From NCBI GenBank assembly GCA_050015495.1, contig JBEKBH010000003.1, positions 158,259 through 222,258 on the forward strand: 64,000 bases of DNA. The letters are read 5' to 3'. Made by a program: the position numbers and the translations under genes. Source of the DNA: Palsa-1439 sp050015495. GTDB lineage: Bacteria; Verrucomicrobiota; Verrucomicrobiia; Palsa-1439. Under the pieces are notes generated by a model. That model saw only the letters and a program-made list of their open reading frames with translations, had not been told where the DNA came from and did no database searches. This document shows, piece by piece, positions 16,702 through 24,997 of this stretch. Position 1 is the stretch's first letter, and every line of letters starts with the position of its first letter.

Positions 16702-17558
16702 TCTGTCTCGGCTAGAAGCTGTCCACAGCCAGCACGGACATCTTGCCCACGGCTTCTAAACGTCTTAACGGTTAAACCGGCGCGTTCGAGTTCCTCTACA
16801 AAAGCACGCCGTTGCCGCTCGGGTGCAGGAACGAGCGTGCTCTCTGTGATAGGACAGAATGTGCTGACTTTGATATAGCAGCCTTCTCTCGGCAGGACAC
16901 TCGCCAGAGCCAATGCGTGTTCCCGGCTGTCGTTGATACCATCGAACAGCAGATAGTTCACACAAGGATCGTCCTCCATAGCTCTACCAAACGCGAGTAG
17001 CGCCCGAACAGAATCGACCACGCTGGGCAACTGCCTACGAAGTAAGCGAGAGCGTTCGTCGTCGAAGGCCGAGTGCAGCGACAATTGCAAGTGAAGCCGG
17101 CCGCAAAGCGGAAGCGTACTAAGCTTCTCGATCATACCTTTCGGGCCGATGGTAGAGACATTGATGCGATGCAGATTCCGGAACTTATCCAAGAGGAGAC
17201 GGAACGATGCCGTAACTTCGGAGTAGTTGGCCAAAGGTTCTCCGACCCCCATATACGTAACATCGAACGGATAGTCGTGGACGCTGCGGACTAATTCCTC
17301 AGCCGCTTCAACTTGCTCGACAATCTCACCTGCCTGTAAATTGCGAATAAAGTCCCGATATCCGCTTGCACAGAAAGAGCATTTGTATGGACACCCGGCT
17401 TGGGAAGAAATACAGATAACCCTAGATGGCGTGCGATAGTCGAGACTTAACACGCAGGCCTCGACGTGCAGCCCATCGAGCAACCTGTGCTTAAACTTAA
17501 TCGTTCCGTCGGCGCTGGTTTCTGTCGGCGTCGTTGGTGGTGGGGAGATTACGAGCAT
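16698..17558 (-). CDS. RlmN-like radical SAM protein lacking the N-terminal domain
   Basis: 286 residues, against 350-400 for RlmN/Cfr. The iron-sulfur motif is in SSQAGCPYKCSFCASG (Cys 56, 60, 63). The VTYMGVGEPLANY motif and INVSTIGPKGMIEKL follow. The closing RGQDVRAGCGQL has Cys 278, equivalent to the RlmN cysteine that is methylated and forms the covalent RNA intermediate. So the catalytic chemistry of RlmN/Cfr (SAM-dependent methyl transfer to an adenine C2 or C8) could be intact. The N-terminal RNA-binding region of RlmN is missing and replaced by about 25 unrelated residues. A second, specialised target is therefore likelier than the housekeeping A2503 of 23S rRNA. Flanked by an HD phosphohydrolase and a deoxyribosyltransferase-like gene. 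Confidence 0.8.
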   Translation of the reverse strand: MLVISPPPTTPTETSADGTIKFKHRLLDGLHVEACVLSLDYRTPSRVICISSQAGCPYKCSFCASGYRDFIRNLQAGEIVEQVEAAEELVRSVHDYPFDVTYMGVGEPLANYSEVTASFRLLLDKFRNLHRINVSTIGPKGMIEKLSTLPLCGRLHLQLSLHSAFDDERSRLLRRQLPSVVDSVRALLAFGRAMEDDPCVNYLLFDGINDSREHALALASVLPREGCYIKVSTFCPITESTLVPAPERQRRAFVEELERAGLTVKTFRSRGQDVRAGCGQLLAETE

Positions 17559-17609
17559 ACGCTTATTCCTAATGGGGCGCTTCGTTGTGAGTGTGACGCA
17601 TTCATTCGG

Positions 17610-19172
17610 TTAGTCAGCCTTGTCGTAGGCGGGCCCTGCATCGAAGTTCTTCACAAGCGCGACTTGCAGTGGATGGCCTTGGAATACGGTGTAAATAACG
17701 AAGCGATCGGTCATTTCCGATATATAATCGACCGTCTCCACAGCCGGCTGAATTCTAGGCCAGAGGTCGTCTCGAAACGAGACGGCGTGCTTCATGCCGG
17801 CCCAGGAAAACGCGCCCTCGATGACTCGCTTTTCATCTTCGTTCTTCACCTCACTGTAATAGTCCTTCTTCCATTTAACATAATCAGCCAGCAGATGTTT
17901 GTCGCTCTCACTCTCGGTCTCTTTGCGAGCGTCGTCAACCCATCCCTCGCCACTCGATGCAAGGAACGCGTAAGTGAGAAGCCGATGGAACATCACGGAC
18001 ACGGCCGCCTCTGCCAAGGAGTCCTTTACCCGGATCATAGGCTCCGTGTAAACCATTCGCCTGGTTGCTCGCTCCAGAACGTTCAGGGCGACTGCAATTG
18101 CTGGTGCCGGCTTCAACGGCGCCTTATAAGCTTCCGTCGAGGAATTACAGCTTTCCACCGCCTTCAGCGACCGGTCATATATCGAGGAGATAATCGCTTG
18201 AAATCGCTGCTTGCGTCCCCACCCGCGCCTTGCCGATTGGGCCTCGGAGCCATGTTCGGCGACCACCCACTGGTTAAGAAACCCAGACACCTCTTCCTTT
18301 TCGCCCTTACTGATCGTCAGAATGTCAAGAAGGTCGTGAGCGGTTGTCCGTAGCGGGGCTGCGTCCCCCTTATGAATGTTTATAAGATCTTCAATGTCGC
18401 TATTCAGCCCAGCAATTTGATCCGACAGGGCAACCGCCTGCGCTTCGTAGCAAGGCAGGAATGTCCTTGTGGTTCCCTCTAGGGGCTTTGTTAATAGAGC
18501 TCCAACTTCAGGCAAGGATCCGCAGGTGTTCGCACTGCTCCACGGTGACCAACTGTGCCCGACGACAGAGAGCAGGGTAGTGTCGGTGACGCCGTTTGTC
18601 TTTCGTAATAAAATGCGCCGTGAATTGGCGGAGTGCGTAAACTCGAAGGCTTTCAGTATCTCTTCCTCGCCATCACGCTTCCCGACGATGTTTCGTAGTG
18701 TCTTCTTGACGTAGTCCTTAAGAATTCGTTGAAGCGTCATCTCGCCGATGTGTGCGAAAGGGGGGTGTCCGAGATCGTGCCCGAAGGCTATCGCGCGTGT
18801 CGCGTCTTCATTGAGATGAAGCAAGTCACAAAAGTTGTCTGCGATCTGAGCTACTTCTAGCGTGTGTGAATTGCGCGTTCGGAATGTTTCATCGCGTGGC
18901 TGAGTAACCACCTGGGTCTTTTGCGCCAACTTCCGGAAAGAATGGCCGTAAACGATCTCATCCACGTCATGCTTAGCCTTCGTGCGGGAGTCACCATCAG
19001 CGAGAAATTCATCCTGCAACGCCCATGATGGTCGTGCTGGCGTCTCGAATGTGGTAGCCTTGGACCCGGCAGCAGAACGGCCTTGGGTCCGTGGGAGTGG
19101 CATCGCCTTCGCAACCGGCCGGGCCGAGTTTGCCCCTTCCACGAGGGTCTGCTTGGTGCCCTTAGTGGCCAT
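17610..19172 (-). CDS. HD-domain dNTP triphosphohydrolase-like protein (dGTPase family)
   Basis: 520 residues from the ATG with AAGG 5 nt upstream; an in-frame GTG at 19286 would add 38 poorly ordered residues. dGTPase landmarks: YGHSFRKLAQKTQV (about 75-88, normally S-x-A-F-R-R-L-x-x-K-T-Q-V), RTRNSHTLEVAQIA (His 103), and GHDLGHPPFAHIGE (His 132, Asp 133, His 136), the metal and catalytic residues. A disordered Thr/Ala/Pro-rich N-terminus precedes the domain. Family enzymes cleave dNTPs to the deoxynucleoside plus tripolyphosphate. It is first of three minus-strand genes, 51 nt before the radical SAM gene. GC is lower than in the core genes on both sides, consistent with transfer. Confidence 0.8.
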   Translation of the reverse strand: MATKGTKQTLVEGANSARPVAKAMPLPRTQGRSAAGSKATTFETPARPSWALQDEFLADGDSRTKAKHDVDEIVYGHSFRKLAQKTQVVTQPRDETFRTRNSHTLEVAQIADNFCDLLHLNEDATRAIAFGHDLGHPPFAHIGEMTLQRILKDYVKKTLRNIVGKRDGEEEILKAFEFTHSANSRRILLRKTNGVTDTTLLSVVGHSWSPWSSANTCGSLPEVGALLTKPLEGTTRTFLPCYEAQAVALSDQIAGLNSDIEDLINIHKGDAAPLRTTAHDLLDILTISKGEKEEVSGFLNQWVVAEHGSEAQSARRGWGRKQRFQAIISSIYDRSLKAVESCNSSTEAYKAPLKPAPAIAVALNVLERATRRMVYTEPMIRVKDSLAEAAVSVMFHRLLTYAFLASSGEGWVDDARKETESESDKHLLADYVKWKKDYYSEVKNEDEKRVIEGAFSWAGMKHAVSFRDDLWPRIQPAVETVDYISEMTDRFVIYTVFQGHPLQVALVKNFDAGPAYDKAD

Positions 19173-19486
19173 GTCCCCCTTCTGCAAAAAGACATGACTG
19201 GTTCGGGCGGGGGTGGCCAGACCGAGGGCACAAATTCGCATTGAGAGAAAATCCGAAGGCGCCGTATCGGGATTGTGTTGTGGCACTCATCTCTCTGGCA
19301 CATTTTAAAGCGACAACAGTCCAATACAAGTGCAAAATTACTTCATCGGGGACTGCAGATGGAGCGGGGACGCAGTGAGCTGGCTAGAGGAAACGTTAGA
19401 GGCCGGTTGATCGCGCGCGGGATCGAGCAGGGCCGCCCCGGGTATTGACAGGTTTTCCACGGCGCGACTAGGATGCGGCGAACGCC

Positions 19487-19963
19487 ATGGCACTGATTGA
19501 TTGTCCCGAATGCGGAAAAGAGGTTTCGACCGCGGCAGCGGCATGTCCGTACTGTGGTTTCCCCGTGGCATCGCAGCTTCCGCAGCCCGCGCAACCCGCG
19601 GCGGTGTCCGACAAACTGCTCGCCGAGGTGCGGCCCTCGTGGTGGCAGTTCTTCTGGTACTTGGTCTTTTGCTGGCTGATCGTGCCGTGGATTGTCGCGT
19701 GGTGCCGTCGAAGATCGGTCGTGCTGCGAATCTACCCGGGACGGATCGTGCTGGAGCGCGGCCTGCTCTCGAAGAGCTACCGGGAGTTGATCATCCGCGA
19801 CATCCGTTCGGTCGAGATTGACCAGAGTCTGCTCGCGCGAATGGTCGGCATCGGCGATCTGACCATATCGAGCGCGGCCCGCGTCGATGCGGACGAGGAA
19901 ATCGAGGGGATTCCAAATCCGAAGGCCGTCCGCGACCTGATTCTGGGTCAGAGACAGGGGTAG
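19487..19963 (+). CDS. Zinc-ribbon plus bacterial PH (YdbS-like) domain protein
   Basis: 158 residues. An N-terminal zinc ribbon (CPECGKEVSTAAAACPYCG, Cys-x2-Cys ... Cys-x2-Cys) is followed by a Pro/Gln linker. A hydrophobic hairpin comes next (WWQFFWYLVFCWLIVPWIVAW, about 52-72), then a bPH2/DUF304-type domain (SVVLRIYPGRIVLERGLLSKSYRELIIRDIRSVEID). It is probably an inner-membrane protein with cytoplasmic ends. Function unknown. Convergent with the Gfo/Idh/MocA gene, only 4 nt apart. Confidence 0.8.
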   Translation: MALIDCPECGKEVSTAAAACPYCGFPVASQLPQPAQPAAVSDKLLAEVRPSWWQFFWYLVFCWLIVPWIVAWCRRRSVVLRIYPGRIVLERGLLSKSYRELIIRDIRSVEIDQSLLARMVGIGDLTISSAARVDADEEIEGIPNPKAVRDLILGQRQG

Positions 19964-19967
19964 CCAT

Positions 19968-21011
19968 TCACGAGCGTCTCGCCGGCAGTTTGACGGCGCG
20001 GCCTTTACGCGCCGACTCCAGCAGCGCCTCGATGGCACGCATGTTGGCGCGCGAATCCTGCTCGGCATCGACATCCGGCGGGAATTGGGGCGCGCGATTC
20101 TCCCGCACGCACCGACAGAAGTAATTCACTTCAAGGGCGAATGGCGCGAGTTGGTGTTGCGGCACGTCGTCAGCCTCAATCCGAATGACATCCGTCTTGC
20201 CCTGTCGCGTAACATAAAGTTCGGCCGGCCACGCGGGCGGCAGCCACGGATGCGGGATCAACAGCTTGGCGTCGGTCCCGACGATTTCCGCCGGGTACGA
20301 CGGCTCGGCCTCGATGCTGCACAGGATGTTCGCGGTCACACCCTCGCCGAACTGGAGACACCCGGTCAGGGTCAGGTCGACCCCGTTCGGCCCGTCGAAA
20401 TGGGCGTTGGCCGCAACGCGCCGCGGCTCGGAGCCGATGAGGAATCGGGACAGATTCACGCAGTAACAGCCGATGTCCATCAGCGCGCCGCCACCCGCGT
20501 CGCGCGAATAGCGGGGATTGTCCCGGTCGCGACCGCGGGAGGTCCGGTGACAGCGGACGTGGAGGACCCGGCCGATTCCGCCGGCCGCGATGATGCGTTT
20601 GGCCTCGGCGATCTGTGGATGGAAACGGTTCATGAACCCTTCCATCAACCAGCGTTCGTTCGCCCGGGCGGCGGCGAACATCTTCTCGACCTCGGCGCTG
20701 GAACAGGCCAGCGGTTTCTCGCACAGGACGTGTTTGCCCGCTTCGAGCGCGCGGACGGTCCATTCGCAGTGCAACCCGTTGTGGAGCGCGTTGATCACCA
20801 CGTCGATCTCGGGATCGTTCACGAGGGATTCGTAACCCGAATGCGCGCGCGGGACGCCATGCTTGACGCCGGCGACCCGGGCCCGATCCGCGTCCCGGCT
20901 GGCCACGGCCATGAGCGACGCTTCGCCGGTCAGACGAAATGCGTCGGCGAACTTGCCGAAGATCAAACCCGTTCCCAGAATGCCGTAACGGAGTTTTCCG
21001 CCCGTCGTCAT
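19968..21011 (-). CDS. Gfo/Idh/MocA-family oxidoreductase
   Basis: 347 residues. The N-terminal Rossmann fold binds NAD(P) (LRYGILGTGLIFGKFADAF, about 6-24). The family landmark AGKHVLCEKPLACS (EKP, near residue 94) holds the catalytic lysine region, and the C-terminal alpha/beta domain starts at MEGFMNRFHPQI. Members act on sugars, inositol or similar polyols; the specific substrate cannot be told. It stands alone, with no linked sugar operon. The start lies at the ATG opposite a short GC-rich spacer. Confidence 0.88.
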   Translation of the reverse strand: MTTGGKLRYGILGTGLIFGKFADAFRLTGEASLMAVASRDADRARVAGVKHGVPRAHSGYESLVNDPEIDVVINALHNGLHCEWTVRALEAGKHVLCEKPLACSSAEVEKMFAAARANERWLMEGFMNRFHPQIAEAKRIIAAGGIGRVLHVRCHRTSRGRDRDNPRYSRDAGGGALMDIGCYCVNLSRFLIGSEPRRVAANAHFDGPNGVDLTLTGCLQFGEGVTANILCSIEAEPSYPAEIVGTDAKLLIPHPWLPPAWPAELYVTRQGKTDVIRIEADDVPQHQLAPFALEVNYFCRCVRENRAPQFPPDVDAEQDSRANMRAIEALLESARKGRAVKLPARRS

Positions 21012-21243
21012 GGGGCGAGACTAAACATTCCGGCGCGGCGCTGCAAGTGCGCGCTGCGGGTTCGGCGCGGTCGGGGAGCCGAGTCCGACGAGACCTGCGA
21101 AGCAGAAACCGGCGCCGAACACCCGTCTCGCTCGCTCCGGTCCGCCGCCCTTGTCCGCCATAGCTCTGGTCCGTCGTAGCTTTACCCGCGGTGACGGGCT
21201 TGGCGAAGACGGATCCGGCCCCGGGCAATTGTGGCCTCAACTT
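21012..21243. other. GC-rich spacer ending in the IS target site
   Basis: No coding potential is evident between the Gfo/Idh/MocA start and the IS left end. The final eight bases (21236-21243, CTCAACTT) are the left copy of the IS target-site duplication. Confidence 0.6.
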
Positions 21244-21266
21244 GGGGATTATATACTTGCTTTAGC
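21244..21266 (+). repeat. IS left terminal inverted repeat
   Basis: Starts GGGGATTATATACTTG and pairs with the complement of 23714-23736 apart from one extra G and a couple of substitutions. The 8-bp target duplication lies immediately outside. Confidence 0.9.
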
Positions 21267-21393
21267 TTGCGAGTCCGATTAGGTTCGGACAAAGAAGCGA
21301 GCGGAGCAAGGGCGATTCTGGCGTCATTCGCCCGTTGCCCAATTGGAAAACGCTACTGAAAACGCTCGCGGCTTCGGTACGCCCATAGAAGAG

Positions 21394-22224
21394 ATGCGCT
21401 CATTCGGCAGGTTTACAAAACTTGCGGATTGGCGGTTTCAACATTTGAATATCGTGGATGCGTTTTTCGATGAATCGGGACATTATGCAGACACGGATTT
21501 CATCTGTCTTGCCGGGTACGTTGCCGAGGATGATGGCTGGCTTGCGTTTTGCAAGGATTGGCGCGAACGCTTACGGGTGAATGATATTCCTTACATTCAC
21601 ATGAAAGAGTTAATGCGCCCTGACGGTGTATATCGGGGAAAGGGTTGGTCAGAAGCGCACCGGGATGATGTACTAAGCGAATTTATCACCAAAATTCAAG
21701 CGCACACATTGGCAGGTTTTGGAATCGGATTTGATGCAAAGTATTTTCGGAGCCTGTCAACAGAGGATCAGGAAGTTCTTGCCCGCGATCCTCACTTTTT
21801 TTGTTTTCAGCGATTGATGAAGCGGATTGTTGGTCAACTCCTCAATTGGAAATATGAGGCAAGCGTGTCGGTCTGGTTTGATGATCACCAGAAATACAGC
21901 ATTGAATGTTACAAGCTCTGGTCTGCGCTGCGGGTGAAACATGCCGACATGAAAAGCGCCATTCGGAGCATTTCCTTTGCGGATGATGAATACTTTTACC
22001 CATTGCAAGGTGCGGACATTTTGGCATGGTTGAGCAATCGCTGGCTACGCGATGGGCGGGATTTGAACAAGGTGAGCCGTCATTTTCGGGAGATTCTTAA
22101 TTCCAGCGAAAAGGGCTATGGGTTCAAATTCATAGATGAGCTTTGGGACAAAGAAGCAATTGACAGGGCATTGCATGAGCTTCGTGCGCTCAAGGCTTCC
22201 GGCAAAGGGAAAGGCACGCCATGA
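21394..22224 (+). CDS. DUF3800 protein, IS passenger
   Basis: 276 residues from the ATG; a TTG at 21343 would add 17. Motifs of DUF3800: NIVDAFFDESGHYADTDFICLAGYVA (early Asp-Glu-Ser-Gly), a central SVWFDDHQKYS aspartate pair and a late LQGADILAWLSNR aspartate. The spacing of acidic residues is like an RNase H-type nuclease, but catalysis is not shown. It is AT-richer than the chromosome and lies wholly inside the IS, reading toward the transposase. It is coupled by a 4-nt overlap to a 50-residue ORF. DUF3800 genes are often found with mobile elements and defence loci. Confidence 0.85.
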   Translation: MRSFGRFTKLADWRFQHLNIVDAFFDESGHYADTDFICLAGYVAEDDGWLAFCKDWRERLRVNDIPYIHMKELMRPDGVYRGKGWSEAHRDDVLSEFITKIQAHTLAGFGIGFDAKYFRSLSTEDQEVLARDPHFFCFQRLMKRIVGQLLNWKYEASVSVWFDDHQKYSIECYKLWSALRVKHADMKSAIRSISFADDEYFYPLQGADILAWLSNRWLRDGRDLNKVSRHFREILNSSEKGYGFKFIDELWDKEAIDRALHELRALKASGKGKGTP

Positions 22225-22373
22225 CAGAGGCCAACCAACCGCCCACCGAGTTTCAGCGATTCCACACGGCGCTTTCGCGGGCGATCAAAGTCTCGAAGGC
22301 GGAAATCTTGCGCCGGGAACGTGAGGACAAGGAAGCCCGCAAGCGGGCCAGAGAGCGGAGGGCGAAGGGGTGA
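22221..22373 (+). CDS. Small basic protein coupled to DUF3800
   Basis: 50 residues, starting in an ATGA overlap with the DUF3800 stop. The second half is a strongly charged helix (KAEILRREREDKEARKRAR...). Not recognised as a named family. The tight coupling argues that it is translated and works with the DUF3800 protein, perhaps as a binding partner or nucleic-acid-binding accessory. Confidence 0.6.
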   Translation: MTEANQPPTEFQRFHTALSRAIKVSKAEILRREREDKEARKRARERRAKG

Positions 22374-22430
22374 GGACGCGCCGCGATGGTGAATGCCTAC
22401 AAATCGACCGGCGCATAGCCGAAGATTTTC

Positions 22431-22682
22431 TCAGGAAGGCGGCAGTTTCTTACGAAGTTCTTGGAGTTGCCTTAGGTCGCGCTCTAACGCGATTGCGTTG
22501 CCTTTCAAAAGCGCCGCGAGTTCGGCGTTAATATTCTCCGCGATGTGGGCGAAGTTTTTAGCCGTGGCGATGTTCACCATAAAAAGAGCGATGACGCAAT
22601 CATAGAGAATCTCGATATGGTCTTGAAGGTCTTTCGGGTCATTTCTCATGTCTGGCATTCCCTCGAACGGATTGCGTCTCAT
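22431..22682 (-). CDS. Small hypothetical protein downstream of the transposase
   Basis: 83 residues, 21 nt after the transposase stop on the same strand and inside the IS. Predicted mostly helical: a middle amphipathic stretch DHIEILYDCVIALFMVNIATAKNFAHIAENINAE-type region followed by a Leu/Lys-rich tail. A shorter start at an internal ATG (MPDMRND) is possible. No family recognised; an accessory or passenger protein of the element. Confidence 0.5.
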   Translation of the reverse strand: MRRNPFEGMPDMRNDPKDLQDHIEILYDCVIALFMVNIATAKNFAHIAENINAELAALLKGNAIALERDLRQLQELRKKLPPS

Positions 22683-22703
22683 GTGGCGTTTATGCGTCGG
22701 CGC

Positions 22704-23687
22704 TTACCACGCCCCTGTCGTCGTCGGAAGTCCGTCGTCGTTGTCATGCCCGATCAGCTTCACATATTGGAGCCGTTTGCCCATGACACCGAGAATGCCC
22801 TTCAAGAATCGCTCTGCATCGGTGCCCTTGCGCTCATTGAACCGAAACGCCTGCTCATCCAGATACCGGAACAAATGAAACGGCTCCACGCTCACGTATG
22901 TCCCGCGAATCGTGCGCTTGAGAAGCGACCAAAAATTCTCAAGCCCATTTGTATGGACGTGTCCCTTGGCGTATGCTACGGCATGATTGATGACGCTGTG
23001 AACGTAGTCGCTGGACAAACCCAAATAGGCTTTGTTCTCATCGGTGTACACGTTCGACCCCTTCAAGACGTACTCCCGCACGTTGCCCTGAAGCTCCTGC
23101 CTATGGAGCCGTCTGACGTGCATGAGCGCGATGCGCGAAGCCTTCCCCGGCTCATTGCGCTGCAATACGCCTTGGACGGGTTCCATCGCGGCAGGCCCGT
23201 TGACTCTGTGAAAATTCCGATGCCGCTTGGCATTCATATTGCGAGCCTTCCCGCCAATGTAGGTTTCGTCAACCTCGACGTTGCCAGCAAACTTGCACAA
23301 CGACCCGTCCTGAATCGCATATCGAATCCGATGCAGCATGAACCACGCTGTTTTTTGCGTGACGCCCAACGCCCGCGAAATCTCGCAACTGCTGATTCCG
23401 TTCTTGGCGTTGACAATCATCCAGAAGGCAGGCAACCACTTGTCAAACCCAAGCGGACTCTCCTCGAATATCGTGCCAGCCTTCACGCTGAATTGCCCCT
23501 TGCAGCCCCGGCAGTGCCACCGGCGACACGATGCCATGTAGGTGACGGCCTCACTCCCGCAATGCGGACAGCACGCCTTGCCGTCAGGCCAGTGGATGCT
23601 TCTCACAAACTCATGCGCCCGATCTGCATCGGCAAAGTACGCAATCGCTTCTGTAAGTGTCTGAGGGAAATCAATCTTCGCTTTCAT
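22704..23687 (-). CDS. IS1595-family transposase
   Basis: 327 residues. The N-terminal zinc ribbon (CPHCGSEAVTYMASCRRWHCRGCKG, about 39-63) is followed by the helix-turn-helix SSCEISRALGVTQKTAWFMLHRIR. The catalytic domain has VEVDETYIGGK (first Asp), NVYTDENKAYLGL (second Asp), and the family signature HVHTNGLENFWSLLKRTIRG with Asn and Lys in the third position block. All expected residues are present, so the enzyme is probably active. The start lies about 50 bp inside the right terminal repeat. Confidence 0.95.
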   Translation of the reverse strand: MKAKIDFPQTLTEAIAYFADADRAHEFVRSIHWPDGKACCPHCGSEAVTYMASCRRWHCRGCKGQFSVKAGTIFEESPLGFDKWLPAFWMIVNAKNGISSCEISRALGVTQKTAWFMLHRIRYAIQDGSLCKFAGNVEVDETYIGGKARNMNAKRHRNFHRVNGPAAMEPVQGVLQRNEPGKASRIALMHVRRLHRQELQGNVREYVLKGSNVYTDENKAYLGLSSDYVHSVINHAVAYAKGHVHTNGLENFWSLLKRTIRGTYVSVEPFHLFRYLDEQAFRFNERKGTDAERFLKGILGVMGKRLQYVKLIGHDNDDGLPTTTGAW

Positions 23688-23713
23688 GGAGATACACTAC
23701 AATGCCAGAGAAA

Positions 23714-23736
23714 CTAAGTCAAGTATATAATCCCCC
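23714..23736 (-). repeat. IS right terminal inverted repeat
   Basis: On the minus strand reads GGGGGATTATATACTTGACT and continues CTTAG, mirroring the left end at 21244. The right copy of the target duplication, CTCAACTT, follows at 23737-23744. Confidence 0.9.
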
Positions 23737-23906
23737 CTCAACTTGGGTTTGTTTTTGGCTTCGTTTTGGTAACTTTTCCACGCCGGCCTGACCGGATTTG
23801 GGTTTGTTTTGCAATTTTTACTTTTTTTGCGCCCTCCCCATCACCCCCACCGGTTGTGGTGCCCCTCTCTCCCTCCCTCCCCTCGTTTGTCAAAGAACAA
23901 CGTGCG
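23737..23906 (+). repeat. Dispersed repeat, copy 1 (interrupted by the IS)
   Basis: A T-rich block with ACTTGGGTTTGTTTTTGGCT, then TTTTCCACGCCGGCCTG, then TTTGGGTTTGTTTTGCAA. It ends with TTTGTCAAAGAACAACG near 23887. The same ordered blocks occur at 49861-50090, so this is a multi-copy intergenic repeat. No coding potential; the repeat is joined at its left edge to the IS. Confidence 0.75.
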
Positions 23907-24119
23907 GCAGCGTATCACGAACCGATGCAAAGTCAACTCAAAACACGATAACGATGACCAAGCGCAGGCCCTCGCCCATCTCCGCCCCTCGGTGGGCTGC
24001 GATAGCCCACCGCGCCGTAGCCTCACCGGCGCCGAACAACCCCGACATCGGTTGTCGGCGCTACAATGTGGTGTGGGATTTTTCGTCTTGGCGGGTCCGC
24101 ACATGGCTGATACGCTGCG

Positions 24120-24611
24120 ATGGCGATGACGCAATGGATGAAATGGTTGTACCTGCTGACATTGGCGGTGTGGATCGGCAGCATTGTGTTCTTCAGTTTC
24201 GCGGTGGCCCCGACCGTGTTCAAAACGCTCAAGCCCGAAGACGCCGCGGCGCTGATTCGGCGGATTTTTTCCAAGTACTATTTGATCGGCATCGCCTGCG
24301 CGGCGCTGGGCATCGTGTGCGTCGGGCTGCTGTTGGCGGACCGGTCGTTCGGCAAATGGCCGGCGATCCTGACGTTGTTGTTGCTGGCGGGAATGGGCGG
24401 GACGGACCTGTGGCTCCGCCAGGGCGTGATGCCGCACATGAACCATCTCCGCGACCAGCGGGCGGCGGTCGAGAGTTCGGGAAAACCGCCCGATGAAGAA
24501 TTGGAGCGGGAATGGAAGGCGCTCCATCGACTTAGCGTCCAGATGAACGGCGTCGTGCTGCTGTGCGGGCTGGTGCTGGTGTTCCTCGTCGTCTACGCCC
24601 GCGTCGTGTGA
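24120..24611 (+). CDS. DUF4149-type membrane protein
   Basis: 163 residues with four hydrophobic segments (YLLTLAVWIGSIVFFSFAVAP; LIGIACAALGIVCVGLLLA; WPAILTLLLLAGMGGTDLWL; NGVVLLCGLVLVFLVVYARVV). The WIGSIVFFSFAVAPTVFKTL opening is typical of the DUF4149/TMEM205-like family of small inner-membrane proteins. An acidic, Arg-rich loop lies between the third and fourth segments. Function unknown. Its last nine codons and the following 20 bp are duplicated downstream of the catalase-like gene. Confidence 0.8.
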   Translation: MAMTQWMKWLYLLTLAVWIGSIVFFSFAVAPTVFKTLKPEDAAALIRRIFSKYYLIGIACAALGIVCVGLLLADRSFGKWPAILTLLLLAGMGGTDLWLRQGVMPHMNHLRDQRAAVESSGKPPDEELEREWKALHRLSVQMNGVVLLCGLVLVFLVVYARVV

Positions 24612-24664
24612 ATCAGACCCGGTGGCCGCCAATCCCCTCCCCGGAGGGGAAAAAGGGGTGGGTA
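24591..24664 (+). repeat. Direct repeat left copy plus GC hairpin repeat
   Basis: 24591-24619 (the end of the DUF4149 gene and its stop) matches 26039-26067 at 27 of 29 positions. It is followed at 24633-24664 by a GC hairpin unit, TCCCCTCCCCGGAGGGGAAA and then AAGGGGTGGGT, that recurs at 26106 and 50312. The rest of the gap to 24997 shows no gene. Confidence 0.75.
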
Positions 24665-24997
24665 GACGGTGTAGCGTGCGAAGCCGAGTCCGCGAGACGC
24701 GCCGAATGTTTGCCGACGGCGCAATCCTCAGCGCAGCCGGGCGGGCATACGCAGAGTTTCGGCTGGAGACAGCCGACGCTACAACGGTGGCAGTATCAAG
24801 ATTCACCCGTGCGCCCCACAAAACCCCCACCGCACTTGTTGAACATCCACTGTCCGACTGGATTCCGCTCTCAAAGTGGATAATGTACCGGTCAATGGGA
24901 CTGGATGCCACGCGATCGTCGCGGCGCGTGGGTCAGAGGGGACAGAGTTGGTTACGAACCAAACGGCAACGAAACCGTATCCAGGAGGAACAGAAAT

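Larger units (their letters stand above)
21244..23736 (-). mobile_element. Complete IS1595-family insertion sequence with passenger genes
   Basis: 2,493 bp bounded by matching inverted ends and by a perfect 8-bp direct repeat CTCAACTT (21236-21243 and 23737-23744), the duplication size of this family. The ends share GGGGATTATATACTTG (21244-21259; complement of 23720-23735), continuing with near-identity for about 23 bp; the right end has one extra G. Contents: a 327-residue IS1595-type transposase and an 83-residue ORF on the minus strand, plus a DUF3800 gene and a 50-residue ORF on the plus strand. Strand is given as that of the transposase. Intact ends, duplication and reading frames point to a recent insertion, within a dispersed repeat whose other copy is at 49.86 kb. 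Confidence 0.93.

Noticed and set aside
17466..18353. 295-codon plus-strand ORF over the HD-domain gene
   Set aside because: It lacks motifs, and the minus-strand reading shows the ordered HD metal residues of the dGTPase family.
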